Below are positions 42,830 to 54,229 of a DNA stretch of 64,000 nucleotides, piece by piece (within the stretch, counting starts at the first letter, position 1; each line of letters starts with the position of its first letter). The stretch is from Neoceratodus forsteri (taxonomy: Eukaryota; Chordata; Ceratodontiformes; Ceratodontidae). Under the pieces are notes generated by a model. It was not told the origin of the DNA. It ran no database searches and saw only the letters and a program-made list of their open reading frames with translations. Made by a program: the position numbers and the translations under genes. The DNA is taken from contig CM057452.1 of assembly GCA_016271365.2 (NCBI GenBank), positions 828,598,001-828,662,000 on the forward strand. Direction: 5' to 3'.

Positions 42830-43865
42830 CCACTTTATAAATAGATGTCCCCATCACCACTTGTTCCTGTATTAGACTGGTTGCACTTGTCCTCAGCTTG
42901 AGCCAGAACAGCTCAGCTTCACTTCACTGTTCTTGCTCCAGTTGAACACGTGTGGACCATTCTTATACAACAACAAAGTAGCTCGAAGGACATATTAAGA
43001 TAGAAGCATAATCCCTTAGCAATAGTTCATAGGCAGTGGCATAGTGCCCTTAAGCTATACTAGATAGGTTGTAGGCACAGTAGAAGTACAAATTATTTAT
43101 ACTGAAATTGAACACACACTACACTATATAAATCTAACAGGTTGTGTTTCTTCTCAACTATTTGCACATTTTCTAGGCTTCTGTACTGTACTGTCAGCGC
43201 ATTATTTGTGTCCACTAGCTAGAGACAGCCAGACTATAGCATTATTATTTTTATAAAATAGGCCTACCCTATTCTGCACCTCATTGGTCAACACCAATCA
43301 CATATCCTATATTTTTCAAGTGTGCTGTGGACAATTCTTCTTCCTTACCGATTGAGAGCTGGTCAAATGGAGTTATGCTAACCCATAGGTAATATAATCC
43401 AAAAGGCATGATACTTCAACAAAGGGCTAAGATTCCAAAAGGCATGTTATTTCAGTAATAATGTAGATGTCAAAGATCATTATGCAAATGACTCAACCAC
43501 AACATTCAGTCACATCACAGACCATGATCCTCCATCTCCCTGTAAACATCCCATACCCAACCCCAACCCCAACTCCAAGGATAATTATCAACTAGAAAAA
43601 AACACTTACTGTGCAATGCCAAGACATACAGAATAAATAAAAAAACCTTCATATTGTTAACAGTGGAAAACTACTGTATGTTAATAAATGCTAGGAAACA
43701 AACAACCCATAGAATGTTTTTGTACATACCTTCTCAGACCTCACAGACTTCTTTAAAACTATGCTTAATTCCACAAATATACAAATAGAGACATATAACA
43801 ATGTGAACAAAGTTTTAAGACATTACATACATAGAAACATGCTGGTTGTTCATGGATGACTCTTT
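42830..43865. other. No gene seen
   Basis: AT-rich, no motif. Contains CCCAACCCCAACCCCAACTC near 43556. Confidence 0.4.
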
Positions 43866-43869
43866 CAGA

Positions 43870-44030
43870 AAGGAAGTGGTCACATTTAACACTTCCTAGT
43901 TCTGAAGGAAGTGGTAATACTACTTATTCATTTCCTGAAGTAAGTTGTGAGGGATGTGGTAATATTGCTGTATTCACTTTCTGCAGTAATCTCTGAAGGA
44001 AGTGTTAATATTAATCATTTCTTGAAATAA
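43870..44030. repeat. Degenerate ~48-bp tandem repeat
   Basis: Three or four units built on GAAGGAAGTGGTAATA ... ATTCATTTCCTGAAGTAA. The last unit is AGGAAGTGTTAATATTAATC. Confidence 0.6.
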
Positions 44031-44422
44031 ATTTGGCCCAGAAAGGCAAGGCTTTCTAAGTTTCTGGTAGTCACAGCACCAAGCAAACAAGACCTCTATA
44101 CTCATATAAGCTGTCCTTATAATACTAGAGTTTGTCTTGTGCTTTTATGTTATTGTGCTTGCAGCCAACATCGTGAGACAGTGCAGCTTTAGTGGCGTGC
44201 TCGCTGTTGGGCAAAAGCAGGGCATGAACCAGTAGGTGCATCCGCATTCCCAATCAGCCTGCATGCTGGCGCCCACCATGCATACATAATGGGGTGAGCA
44301 CATCTAAGAAAAGGTCCACTGCAATCCAAAAGCAAAGCTCGTCAGACGCAGCAGTCCATTTCTTGCTGTGCTCACCACCATTATGTACATGGCGGAACAT
44401 TAGCCATAGAACTGCCGACTTC

Positions 44423-44760
44423 AGGGTGCCCAATCCCCTGTCAGCTGCCCCTGCCCTCTGTGAATGTGCCAGCGGGGGCTCACTCCCTGTCAGCATAAAG
44501 CACCCCCAATTGTTTAATGCGGGGTGCCCAATCCCCAGCACCTCCACCCCCTTTCCTTGTGTGCCGATGGTGGAGCCTACTCCCTGTCGGCAGAAATAAC
44601 CCCCAATTGTTTAATGCCGAGGGGTGCCCAATCCCCCCTCGGCTCTCGCCTCCCTTCTTTGTGTGTGCCGACGGGGTGCCCAATCCCGTTGGCATAAATT
44701 CTGCCCACCAGTGTTGTTTGCTGATGAGGTGCCCAATCCCCACCAGCTACAGACCCTCCC
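44423..44760. repeat. GC-rich minisatellite with GGTGCCCAATCCC
   Basis: GGTGCCCAATCCC occurs five times (near 44427, 44523, 44625, 44677 and 44731). Each copy is followed by a C-rich segment and often CCCCCAATTGTTTAATGC. Unit length varies between about 52 and 105. ORFs on both strands repeat the phrase GIGHP/CPIP and are by-products. Confidence 0.8.
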
Positions 44761-44862
44761 AAATAGTTAGGTGGCACACTTGAGCCCACCCCAGCTTGTT
44801 AAATCCCTGGAAAAAAAAACTGTTCAATGTTTTTTTTTTTTTCCTTTTTTGAACCTGTAAAA

Positions 44863-45288
44863 GGAAAAGGAAAACTGGGCCCTGAGGACACCATTATTTT
44901 AGGTGACCTGAACTTAAACTGGCTCTCCAATGCATCTGCACCCCTAGTATCTTTTTGTGACACACATGGGTTCACTCAATTAATAGATGAACCGACAAGA
45001 ATTAACTTAAAAAACAAAAGTAACAGCACCCTACTTGACATTATGTTGGTAAACAAACCGCATCTGTTTTCACATGCTGGAGTGCTATTCAGTGATATAA
45101 GTGATCACTGTCTTATAGCAGGGATAAGATCATCAGTCAAGCCAACCAACCCTGCGAAATTCCTCACAAGAAGGTCTAAAAAAAACCTTAACATCGAAGG
45201 ATATCTCCACGATCTATATCATTCTATATGCTGGCAAGAATTCTACCACACAAGTGAGAGATGCCAAGGCTGCTTTCTATACAGCTGA
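44863..45288 (+). pseudogene. LINE endonuclease C-terminal part
   Basis: Carries TIILGDLNLNWLSN (GDFNxNW motif with F to L), THGFTQLIDEPTRIN, NSTLLDIMLVNKP and DISDHCLIAGIRS (SDH motif intact). The N-terminal half is absent. The frame runs on into FYHTSERCQGC and stops at 45288. Confidence 0.8.
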
Positions 45289-46608
45289 GCTTGATGCCTC
45301 CTACCTTAACCCAGCCAGATTTTGGGGCACCACCAAGGGGATCCTAGGGCAGGTTTCTAGCACTTCTTTGCCATCCCAAGTGCACCTTAATAATGTTGTT
45401 ATCACTGACAAGCGTGAAGTTTTAGATGCATTCAACAATCATTTCACTACAGCTGGCCTAGCTTTTGACTCCTCTCCAGCAAATCTATTGCGGTCACAAC
45501 TTAAATTCCAGTCTATCGATGGCCAGAAGGCTGCTTCTTCATTCTCCTTCAAGCCAATTTTATTAAAACAAGTAGAAGACCTACTGCTGCATCTAGACAC
45601 CAATAAAAGTGCAGGTGCAGACTCTCTGGACCCCTACTTTCTAAAAATTGCTTTATATGCCATTGCAGTTCCCCTAACTCATCTTTTTAATCTGTCCTTA
45701 TCCACTGGCTCTGTTCCTTCATTGTGGAAGACAGCACAAGTGTTTCACCTCCTCAAATCAGGGGACCCCATGGATCTCAACAATTATAGACCTATATCCA
45801 TCCTACGGTGCTGTCCAAAGCGTTAGAAAAACTAGTGAGCATCCAACTAAGAGACTACCTCGATGCTAGTAATCTCCTTAACCCTGCTCAATCTGGGTTT
45901 AGGACCAGACACAGTACCATTTCTGCATTAGCAAAAGTAACAAATGACTGGCAAACTGAGTTAGACAAAAAAACAGCATCTGTGCTGTATTTCTAGACCT
46001 AAGCAAAGCCTTTGATACAGTGGATCATGAGCTGCTAATCTCCTCACTGCACTCCTTAGGCCTGGATCCAACCTCTCTTGGGTGGTTCAGATGTTACCTC
46101 ACTCATAGAGTACAGCAGGTGAAAAATGAAGGCGTCCTATCCTCCTCAAAACCACTTCTAAGAGGAGTACCTCAAGGATCCATCCTGGGCCCTATCCTTT
46201 TTGCCATATACATCAACAACATTGATTCCAACCTCATTGAAGCCAATGTTCACCTTTTTGCAGATGATACTGTCTTGTATGTCTGTAATCCTTCACCATC
46301 AAAGGCCTGTGAGTTATTACAATCAGAATTCTCCCTGCTGCAACACCAATTACTTGAAAAGAAACTCCTATTAAATGCCAAGAAGACAAAAGCTATGTTC
46401 TTTTCCACCAATATATATTCTACCACTCTCTCACCAAACATTCTTCCCAACTATCCACCATCCTTGGAAAAATCTTGACTATGTGGATAAATTCAAATAT
46501 TTAGGGGTATGGATTGGTAACAGACTTGATTACACTCAGCATATTGAGGAGCTCCTGAAAAACTCAGACAGAGGCTCGGCCTTTTCTTCAGAATCAAACA
46601 TTATCTAA
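45254..46608 (+). pseudogene. LINE RT, three or four frames
   Basis: Segment 45254-45826 has NPARFWGTTKGIL, LDAFNNHFTTAG, DTNKSAGADSLDPYFLKIAL, LSTGSVPSLWKTAQV and [10 protein letters not shown]. Segment 45808-45996 has [40 protein letters not shown]. Then [15 protein letters not shown] (about 45993-46035) and 46020-46478 with LRGVPQGSILGPILFAIYIN. The catalytic LFADDTVLY (FADD at 46257-46268) is intact. FKYLGVWIGNRLDYTQHIEE follows in a third frame. The catalytic core is complete, but three frameshifts break it. Confidence 0.88.
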
Positions 46609-47579
46609 CCAGAGAGTCAAAACAGAGACTAATCCAGGCCTCATTTCTATCTCTCATCGATTATGCAGATTTCTATATGGCCACTGTACTATGTCCTATT
46701 TAAGTAAACTGGATACCTTGTACCATAGAGCTCTAAGATTCATCACAGATCTTTCCTTCAACACTCACCACTGCTCTCTCTATACTGCTGTTGGCTGGAC
46801 ATCCCTTACACCTTAGGAGGAACAAAATGCTGCTTATGGATTTACAAAGCTCTGTCAAACAAACTTCCACCTTATATTTCAGATTGCTTTACTCTGGCTA
46901 CACCTAGGTCATATGCCCTAAGAAGCAATAGCCTTATCACCTTGAAGATACCAAAAGCCTGTACCGGCATGGGAGATCTGCAATCAGCTACTTTTAGCAT
47001 CTGCTTGGAATTCTTGCAGAAGACCCTAAAGTTGAACACCTTTATATCTATAGCATCCTTTAAAAGCTCTACACAAGTCTCTTTCCTGAGATATGCAACT
47101 GCTTTCACAAGCCTAGTCCCTTCTTACCCTTTACCCCCTTTTCTTTCTATCTCCTTCTATATGCTTTTGCTAAAACTTAGCTATAACATCTCCTGCAATC
47201 CATTGCCATTTCCTTTTGTATTCCCCATCTCTATTTGCTTAAGTAACTATCCAATTACAACACACCAGACCAGTTCCACACTCCCAATACCTTCTCCTCA
47301 CTTGAGTCAAACCTGTCTGATTTACTCTGTTTTGTGGTCCAAAACCACTAGCTACCTTGCTTGTATATATGTGTTTATTACTGTACCTGTTTATTTTTAT
47401 TAAAGTTTTTGTCTTTTTCTCTGTATTTGTATATGTATGCTACTGTACTCTATGTTGTTTTTGACCTATCAGGTCCATCTTGTAAATGAGCTTGCTCAAT
47501 GATGTCCGCCTGAATAAATAAAGATTTTGATTGATTGATTGATTGACTGATTGATTGATTGATTGATTGATTGACTGAA

Positions 47580-47800
47580 AAGGGTCCCTCATAGTCTCCG
47601 TGCCCCCTCCCCCCACCTGCACCCACCCACTGTGCATCCTGCCTCCCTACACCACCCTCATCCCATACTTACCTCCGGAGCTTGTCGCGACGATCGTCGG
47701 TGGACCGGGAACACGTCTGCACTCTTCAAAGCCAACCGCGAACTGAGGAAATGTTGGTAAGCTGTATAATGGGATAGATAGGGTTTTTTCAACTTTAGTA
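47580..47800. other. C-rich spacer, no gene seen
   Basis: C-rich sequence followed by a CpG-rich patch with GTCGCGACGATCGTCG (47685-47700), a short near-palindrome. Not assignable. Confidence 0.4.
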
Positions 47801-49765
47801 AATATCTCAGGCAGTTTTATGAATTTTGGCCCTAAATTTTCAACATGGGGTTTTTGGGACACCTTCTCATGAATTCTTGCACTGTCATGGGGTTATTCGG
47901 TCCTGAAAGGTGATTTTGCAGTCATTGCATGGAATCACCTTTCGGGACCGCGTATGGAAATAACAGTGCCACTGTTCATGAGGGGGGCTCTCAAAAACCC
48001 TATGTTGCAAATTTGGTGGGAAAAAATCCAAAACATGACTGTTTAAAGAGCGTGCATAACAACTGTGCAATGCACGCTCGTAAGTTAGCGAATTCACAAT
48101 ATTTTCATGCCAGGTTCTTAACACTGGCATTTTACCACACCTTCTTGTGAACAGTACAGCTGTCATTTTTCACATCCTGGCCGAAATGTGTTTTCGCACT
48201 TCCGGCACAGAATAGTGTGGTTGTGGTGTGAAATCAGTGTTTGGGACACATTATGAAAATGACAGTGACACTGCTCATGAGCAGAGATCCTAAAATGCCT
48301 GTGTTGAAAATTTGGTGACGATACTCCATAAAGTGACTATTTTACGAGTGTGCATAGCAACTGCGCAACACACGCTCATACGTTAGTGCATTCACACTAT
48401 TTTCATGCCAGATTCTCAACATTGGCATTTTACCACACTTTCTTGTGAACTGTACAGCTGTCATTTTTCATATCCTGGGCAAAATGTGTTTTCGCACTGC
48501 CAGCGCAAAATAGTGCGGTTGCTGTGCGAAATCAGTGTTCAGGACACATTACAAAAAATGACAGTGATACTGTTCATGAGCAGAGGTCCTAAACTGCCTG
48601 TGTTGAAAATTTGGTGACAATACTCCATAAAATGACTATTTTACAAGGTGCATAGCAACTGCACAACGCAGGCTCGTAACTTAGCGCATTTGTAATATTT
48701 TCATGCCAGAATTCTCAAATTTGGCATTTTACTACACCTTCTTGTGAACTGTATAGCTGTCATTTTTCACATCCTTGCCAAAATGTGTTTTCTCACTTTT
48801 GGCGCACAATAGCGTGTTCGCTGTGCGAAATCAGTGTTCGGGACACATTACGAAAATGACAGTGACACTGTTCATGAGCAGAGGTCCTAAAATGCCTGTG
48901 TTGAAAATTTGGAGACAATACTCCATAAAATTACTGTGTTACGAGTGTGCGTTGCGCAAGTTTGCACACACGCTCGTATGTTCGCAAACTTCTAATATTC
49001 TCACTCCAGATTTTCTACAGTGCCATTGTTCTGCACCTCCTAATGAACAGTACAGCTGTCATTTTTCACATCCTGACCAAAATCTGTTTTCGCAGCTCCA
49101 GCGCAGAATAGCGTGGTCGCTGTGGAAAGTCTTTGTTCAAGACACATGATGAAAATGACAGTGACACTGTTCATTAGTAGATGCCCTAAAATGCCTATGT
49201 TGAAAATTTGGGAACAAAAGTCAATAAAATGAGTGTTTTATGAGCGTACATTGTACAGTTTGTACGCATGCTCATGACTTTGTGAATTTGTAATACTTTC
49301 ACTCCAGCTGTTCGTCATTGGCATTTTTCCATACCTCCTTATGAACACTGCAGCTGCCTGAAATGTGTTTTTGCACGTCCGGCACACAATTGCACGGCCG
49401 CTGTGTGAAATCAGTTTTTGGGACAGTTTGAGGAAATGACGATGACACTATTCATGAGCAGAGGTTCTAAAATGCCTATGTTGAAAATTTGGTGCCGAAA
49501 TTCCATACAATGACTGTGTTGCAAACGTGCATTGCGCGGTTTCAACACCCTTGTAACTTCATCAATCTGCAATATTTTCATGCAACATTTTCACCACTGC
49601 CATTTGTGCACATCTCCTTATCAACAGTCCAGCTGCCATTTTTCACAGCCTGCCCAAAACGCGTTTCCACAGCTGTGGTGCACAATGGCGTGCTCACTGT
49701 GCAAAATCACCTTTTGAGACACATTCACAAAATCACAGCACTACGCGTCTCTAGCTACGCCACTC
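47800..49765. repeat. ~299-bp satellite of alternating inverted half-units
   Basis: AAAATGACAGTGACACTG recurs near 47958, 48258, 48558, 48857, 49156, 49438 and (decayed) 49735: periods 300, 300, 299, 299, 282, 297. Within a unit, CTGTCATTTTTCA ... TTTTCGCAC on one side mirrors GTGCGAAAT ... AAAATGACAG on the other. TAAAATGCCTGTGTTGAAAA likewise mirrors the complement of CTCAACATTGGCATTTTACC. So each unit is two ~150-bp halves in opposite orientation, with two dyad axes. ORFs inside are by-products. The array begins at a half-unit, with its first axis near 47925. Confidence 0.88.
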
Positions 49766-50095
49766 CCACTGCCAATGCCAGTGTGACAACATTCAGCATT
49801 GACAAATGCTTGTTATAAATGGAATAACATTCAACAAGACTTGGCATGAATGATCGAATAGAGCACACACTACAAGCCAGACACTGAATGTCTTGATAGT
49901 AAACTGGCATAAGGCAAATGTTAGTTGACTGACTGAATGTTGTACTGAAGGAAGTGGGCCAGTGGGCTTGTGGCTTTTTATTTTAACAAAGTAGAGTATG
50001 AATTTTGAAGTCCAGGACCATGACAGTGCACCCAATAAATCGTAGGAGTTGCAGAATGGATGCATTGATGGCTATGACTATGGTTTTTCTACTGC
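49766..50095. other. No gene seen
   Basis: Unique-looking sequence between satellite and CR1. No motif. Confidence 0.4.
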
Positions 50096-50109
50096 TACCA
50101 TCAGAAATT

Positions 50110-50632
50110 CATCACTGTTCTCACCCCCACCACCTCCACTGGAAGACTGTTCCTGGAATTCACCACTCTTTCTGTGAAGAATTACTTCCTGACATCTCTC
50201 CTTAATCTACCCCTTTCCAGCTTCTTATCATGCCCCCTAATTGTTGAACACCTTTTTTTCTGAAACATATTTCTTTCTTATACCTTGCTTACCCCCATGA
50301 GATATTTAAAAGTCTCTATCATACCTCTTCTCTTCCAGGGTGTACATCTTTAGGTCCTTTAATCTGTCTTCATAGGGCTTCTGATGCAGACCCTGCACCA
50401 TTTTAGTTGATCTCCTCTGGCCCACTTTCACTCTGTCTACAGCTTTTCTGAGATGTGGTCTTTAGAACTGGACATAATACTGTAGGTGGGGTCTTACCAG
50501 CATCTATACTGAGGCAACACCCCCCCCCCTTTCTGCTGGTGATATCCCTCCCTATGCACCACAGCATCCCACAGGCCCTCCCAACTACCTTGTTGTACTG
50601 CCTGGCCACCTTTAGGAGGACTGCAAGTTGGG
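50110..50632 (-). mobile_element. CR1 LINE C-terminal fragment
   Basis: On the minus strand: VARQYNKVVGRACGMLWCIG and RDITSRKGG (50530-50620), then frameshifted text equal to VQRRATKMVQGLxxKPYEE and the MxTLEERRE region (50330-50420). 3' UTR-like text continues to about 50110. A run of nine C at 50519 sits in the coding text. Non-functional. Confidence 0.8.
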
Positions 50633-50997
50633 ATCTTTTTCCCACAAACTGAGGACTTTTAAATATGCTGCAAAAATCTTCAAAAGTAAAACATGCACAT
50701 TTCACAAAAATGCTGCCTGCAGGGATAAATCTGCAGATCTCTAATCCTGAGTTGAGGCAGTAGTTAACATTTGTGGCCCTTCAAAACCAGTACAAGCCAC
50801 TAGCAGAGATGGCATGTCTTATGTTAGGGAATAAGACGTACTGCTGTGAGCTTGATCACTGTGCTCCCACAATACAGAAGGGTCTAGGGTGGGAAGCAAA
50901 TCAGAGTACTGTAGTAGGAAGCTAGTACTGATAAGCGACTCTATTAGGACATATATCAACAATGTTGGTGGAGTTCTCTGACAGTGAAGCCTTGTGA
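50633..50997. other. No gene seen
   Basis: Short interval between the two CR1 tails. Nothing recognised. Confidence 0.4.
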
Positions 50998-51606
50998 ATA
51001 GAAACATAGACTTTGATGGCAGATAAGGATCACTTGGCCCACCTAGTCTGCCCATTTCCCTACTTACAGGATAAGCTGCAGATCCTAGTTAACCAACAGC
51101 CTATTTCTTCCTACCCCCCACAAGAATTGCCTTATGTCTATCCCATGCATTCTTGAATTCTCCCACAGTTTTAGACCCCACAACCTCCTCAGGAAGGCTG
51201 TTCCATGCATCCACCACCCTCTCTGTGAAAAATACTTCCTTACATTGCCCCTGAGCCATCCCCCCTCTATCTTCAAATTGTGTCCCCTTGTTCTTGAACA
51301 TCTCTTTTTCTGAAAGATGCTGCCCTATTGGACTTCGTTGATTCCTGTTGATTCCACTGAGGTACTTAAAAGTTTCTATCATGTCCCCCCTCTCCCTTCT
51401 TTCCTCAAGGGTATACATATTAAGCTCCTTTAGTCTCTCCTCATATGGCTTCTCTTGCAGACCCTGCACCATTTTCGTTGCCTTCCTCTGGACTGCCTCC
51501 ATCCTATCTATGTCCTTGCAGACATGGGGTCTTCAGAACTGGTCGCAGTACTCCAGATGGGGTCTCACCAACTGTCTGTACAGAAGGATAACAACTTCCT
51601 GTTATC
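50998..51606 (-). mobile_element. CR1 LINE C-terminus and 3' UTR
   Basis: Second CR1 tail on the same strand. Frame 51101-51502 reads MEAVQRKATKMVQGLQEKPY, EERLKELNMYTLEERRERGD, MIETFKYLSGINR and later VFFTERVVDAWNSLPEEVVG, then FKNAWDRHKA. It is open for 133 codons and reaches the natural CR1 C-terminus. The 3' UTR begins near 51100 and the CR1 end phrase (plus strand GCCCACCTAGTCTGCCCATT) is at 51037-51056. Upstream sequence is replaced at 51607 by an L1-clade element. Confidence 0.88.
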
Positions 51607-53610
51607 TTTTTTTTTAATTGTATTTGTATTTGTTTTAAAATATGTAAGACACATGGGATACAGTACATTATAGCGATCACATAATACAATCAAGCACAGC
51701 TCAAGCAGCACACAATGCATTACAGTTATGGGCACAAGACCACAATTCATGTACAGCCATTGATAAATCCATCCTGATAGAGATCCTTGTATACTAATAG
51801 TCAAATGATAAGTCTTCCCTCTTAATCTCTCCCTTCCCCTAGCCTTTCTCAACATCAGATCACTTCTCTTGTCACTCATTATGGCATAAAATAAGGATAT
51901 TGTACAGACATATAGAGAACCCATTTCCTCCATTGGAGTTTAAACTTATCTTTTCTATTTAAATGGCTGGCTGCCAGTCTTTCCACACAAATTACTTCTT
52001 TCATAATTGTAAACCAGTCATTTCTGGGCAGAGACGAAGTCCAGCCCCATAATCTGATAATTGCTTTCTTAGCTATCAATATATAAGTAATCAAAAGAGA
52101 GCCCCTCAGAATATGGAGGTCTGCAGGAGATATCAAAAGCAAGGCCAGTTCAGGAGTAAGAACAGCCTCCTCTCCCACCAATTCCCTCAGGGTTTTTGCC
52201 ACCTCTCCCCAAAATGGTCAGAGCACCGGGCATGACCAGAAAATGTGTACATGTCCAGTCTTCTTTTCCCCACAAGCTCTCCAGCAGCTTCCCACTGGTC
52301 CAGTTACACATTTTGCCAGTTTAGCTGGTGTATTGAAAAATCTAAGCCTGACTTTCCAGGCAAATTCCTGCCAGTATGGTGCTACAGATATTCCTCGGGA
52401 TAGCCTAACATGTTTGAACCAAAGATCTACTGAGACCGGAGCCAATAATTCCCGGTTCCAGGCAGTTAGGACCCCCAAAGTTGAGTCCTTGTTATCCTCC
52501 TGTAGTTCCTTATACAGTGCACCAACCAAGTGGGGTGGGGTTATTCCCTTTATAGAAGATATAATCAGTGTCAATATTTGTGGAAATGGAGAAGAAATGA
52601 GGTTCCATTGAGAGCCTTATTTACCAAATAAGCTAGTATTTGCTGATAAGCTACATTAGTTTCTGGTGGCAACCCATAGGTGTCTCTTAATATGGAAAAA
52701 GGTAATGCACCCCGGTTGTCTAATATCTGAAAAATGCCAGCCATTAAGGGTCTCAGTTAGGGGTACTTGAAAATGCTCTGACCTAAGTTGTCGTAAAAAA
52801 TTAAAAAAAGTGACAAGTTCCTGAGAGGCTCAGAGTTTGTCCCAGACTGTTAAGCTACTCTGCATTCCTCTGTGGTAACCATTCAAAACTGGGAGGGGCT
52901 CCCCCAGATCAAACAAAACATTTTTAATATCTTGAATATGGTTAAGGGTAATATCTAGCTTTTTCCAAGGTATTCTATAACTTGGATCAATCCATCCCAG
53001 TATCCTAGCCAGGGTAGCTGCTTGTACGTATTTACACAGATCAGGTAGCCACAACCCTCCTTTGTCTCTTGGCAGCTGTAGAATGGACCAACGAACACAA
53101 GGCTTCATGCCAGCCCAGACAAATCTAGCTAAGGCCCTATTCCAGGAGATAAAATATAGAAGGGGGGTGCAAAACAGGAATAGTTTGAAACAAATATAGT
53201 AGTCTGGGCAATATACTCATTCAGATAAGTTCAATCCTTGAATAGAAGGAGGGACGCAATTGAGACCAAGTATGAAGGTCATTATCTATTGTCTGAGTGA
53301 GGGGTTCATAATTTATCAGGACAGTATGATCACTATTCTGAGGTAACTGTATACCCAGATATTTCAGCGTTGTCCCCCACCACTTGAATGGTAAATACGC
53401 TTGAAGTGATGGAGAAGGGGAAAAGCAGAAAGTCAAGACCTCTGTTTTTGTAGAATTTATCTTATATCCTGAAATAAGTGAAAACTAAGCAATAATATTC
53501 CAGAGGGCTCGAAGAGAATGTTCTGGGTCTGACAGAGACAGTAGGACATTATCTGCATATGAGGCTATTGTGAAGGTATCCTCTCCCACTCCCTTAGAAA
53601 CATGGTCACA
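51607..53610 (-). mobile_element. L1-clade LINE, 5'-truncated
   Basis: The poly(T) at 51608-51616 is the element's poly(A) tail. Pieces in order: catalytic box (53548-53559), 53221-53436, 52830-53108, 52218-52574 and 51879-52202. The wording WKKLDITLN, GKVxxCWRACGEKKTGHVHI-like FWSCP and ADLHILRGSLLITYILIAKK is L1/Tx1-type, not CR1/L2. It lies at the break in the CR1 at 51606, so it probably inserted into that CR1. No clear CR1 continuation is seen beyond 53610. Confidence 0.8.
51879..53610 (-). pseudogene. L1-clade ORF2 C-terminal half
   Basis: The RT catalytic box reads ASYADNVLL (YADN; the second Asp is lost). Next comes TTLKYLGIQLPQNSDHTVLI and IDNDLHTWSQLRPSFYSRIE (53221-53436; the FKYLGIxLP...SxLGRIxLIK region). 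Then LQLPRDKGGLWLPDLCKYVQ (52830-53108). The Zn-knuckle-like segment is VGSCWRACGEKKTGHVHIFW (C-x3-C-x6-H-x3-... region) with SCPVL. The last part, to 51879, holds KAIIRLWGWTSSLP. The endonuclease and most of RT are missing. Confidence 0.78.
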
Positions 53611-53782
53611 GGATGAAATGCTTTGTCCTTCAGTGCAATTGACCCTACAATCTCCTGCCCTCTTATCTAACCTCAGGAGTGAGTATCCCTTCCTTCAGTG
53701 CTACCTTCTGTCAGCCTATATTAGACAAAATGCACTGTAACTGTACATTATTTTTATATAGTAAATGGTGGAACACAATTTT
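53610..53782. other. No gene seen
   Basis: Short unassigned spacer. Confidence 0.4.
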
Positions 53783-53784
53783 GG

Positions 53785-54212
53785 TATAGAAAACCATACA
53801 CTTTTAAAAGTTGTTCAGCTGCAGTAGTGATGTTCTCACTAACACAGAATGATTTTTCAGTCTGTGTTAGTGAGGACGTCATAGTACAAGCGACCCATCA
53901 GTGCTCATAATTGGTTAGCACTGGTGTAGAGTTGCGCTTGTGTGCAGCTCCATGGGCATTTTTTTTTTTTTTTTTAAGTAAAATCAGTGGACCGGTGACA
54001 GAAAAAAAAAATGTTTCTGTCCCATCACTGCCACAGTGATCACAATCTGCCATACACTATATAGAGCAGTGTATGGCAAACCAAAAACAACAGGGATAAT
54101 CTTCCCCCTTGTGTCTGCCGTGACAACTGAGGGACCTCTCAGGCTTTGCACTTGAGGTCATCAGTCATCACAGTATCCACTTGGGTGAAAGAATAGCCTT
54201 GTTGTGTATGGT
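53785..54212. mobile_element. MITE-like element with AAAACCATACAC termini
   Basis: GAAAACCATACAC at 53787-53799 is mirrored by GTGTATGGTTTTC at 54202-54214. Inside are a 14-bp perfect hairpin (53835-53874: CTCACTAACACAGA/TCTGTGTTAGTGAG) and CCATACAC/GTGTATGG again at 54050-54078. About 430 bases, no ORF of note. No target duplication could be fixed. Confidence 0.5.
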
Positions 54213-54229
54213 TTTCCACACAATATCAT

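Larger units (their letters stand above)
40314..42830 (-). mobile_element. L2 LINE, linker to 3' end
   Basis: The 3' end at 40314 is TTTATTTATTTTGGCGCCCC (plus strand). In element order: linker 42214-42690, a long degraded RT start, RT 41486-41851, catalytic region 41193-41489 and C-terminus 40620-41072. The C-terminal wording (SRLDYCNALY, LQHLQNVASWLLTG, RTRWLPVRWHIIFKIGLFTY) is typical vertebrate L2. Many substitutions and stops; old copy. Confidence 0.88.
44860..47577 (+). mobile_element. L2-type LINE with (GATT)n tail
   Basis: 5'-truncated in the endonuclease. Pieces: EN (44875-45150), linker and RT start (45254-45826), RT (45808-46478), post-RT (46375-46608) and C-terminal traces to about 47130. 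The 3' UTR has GAGCTTGCTCAATGATGTCC and AATAAATAAAGATT, and ends in (GATT)n at 47526-47577. Few stops; several frameshifts. It is the second-best LINE in the window. Confidence 0.88.

Noticed and set aside
44254..44789. Overlapping 70-101-aa ORFs with repeated GIGHP/CPIP peptides
   Set aside because: Products of the GC-rich minisatellite on both strands.
48775..49149. 124-aa ORF in the satellite
   Set aside because: Satellite by-product; the same peptide phrases recur with the 299-bp period and break in other units.
47880..49765. CRISPR-like array
   Set aside because: Units are ~299 bp with mirror halves and no short constant repeats with unique spacers; the context is a vertebrate genome.
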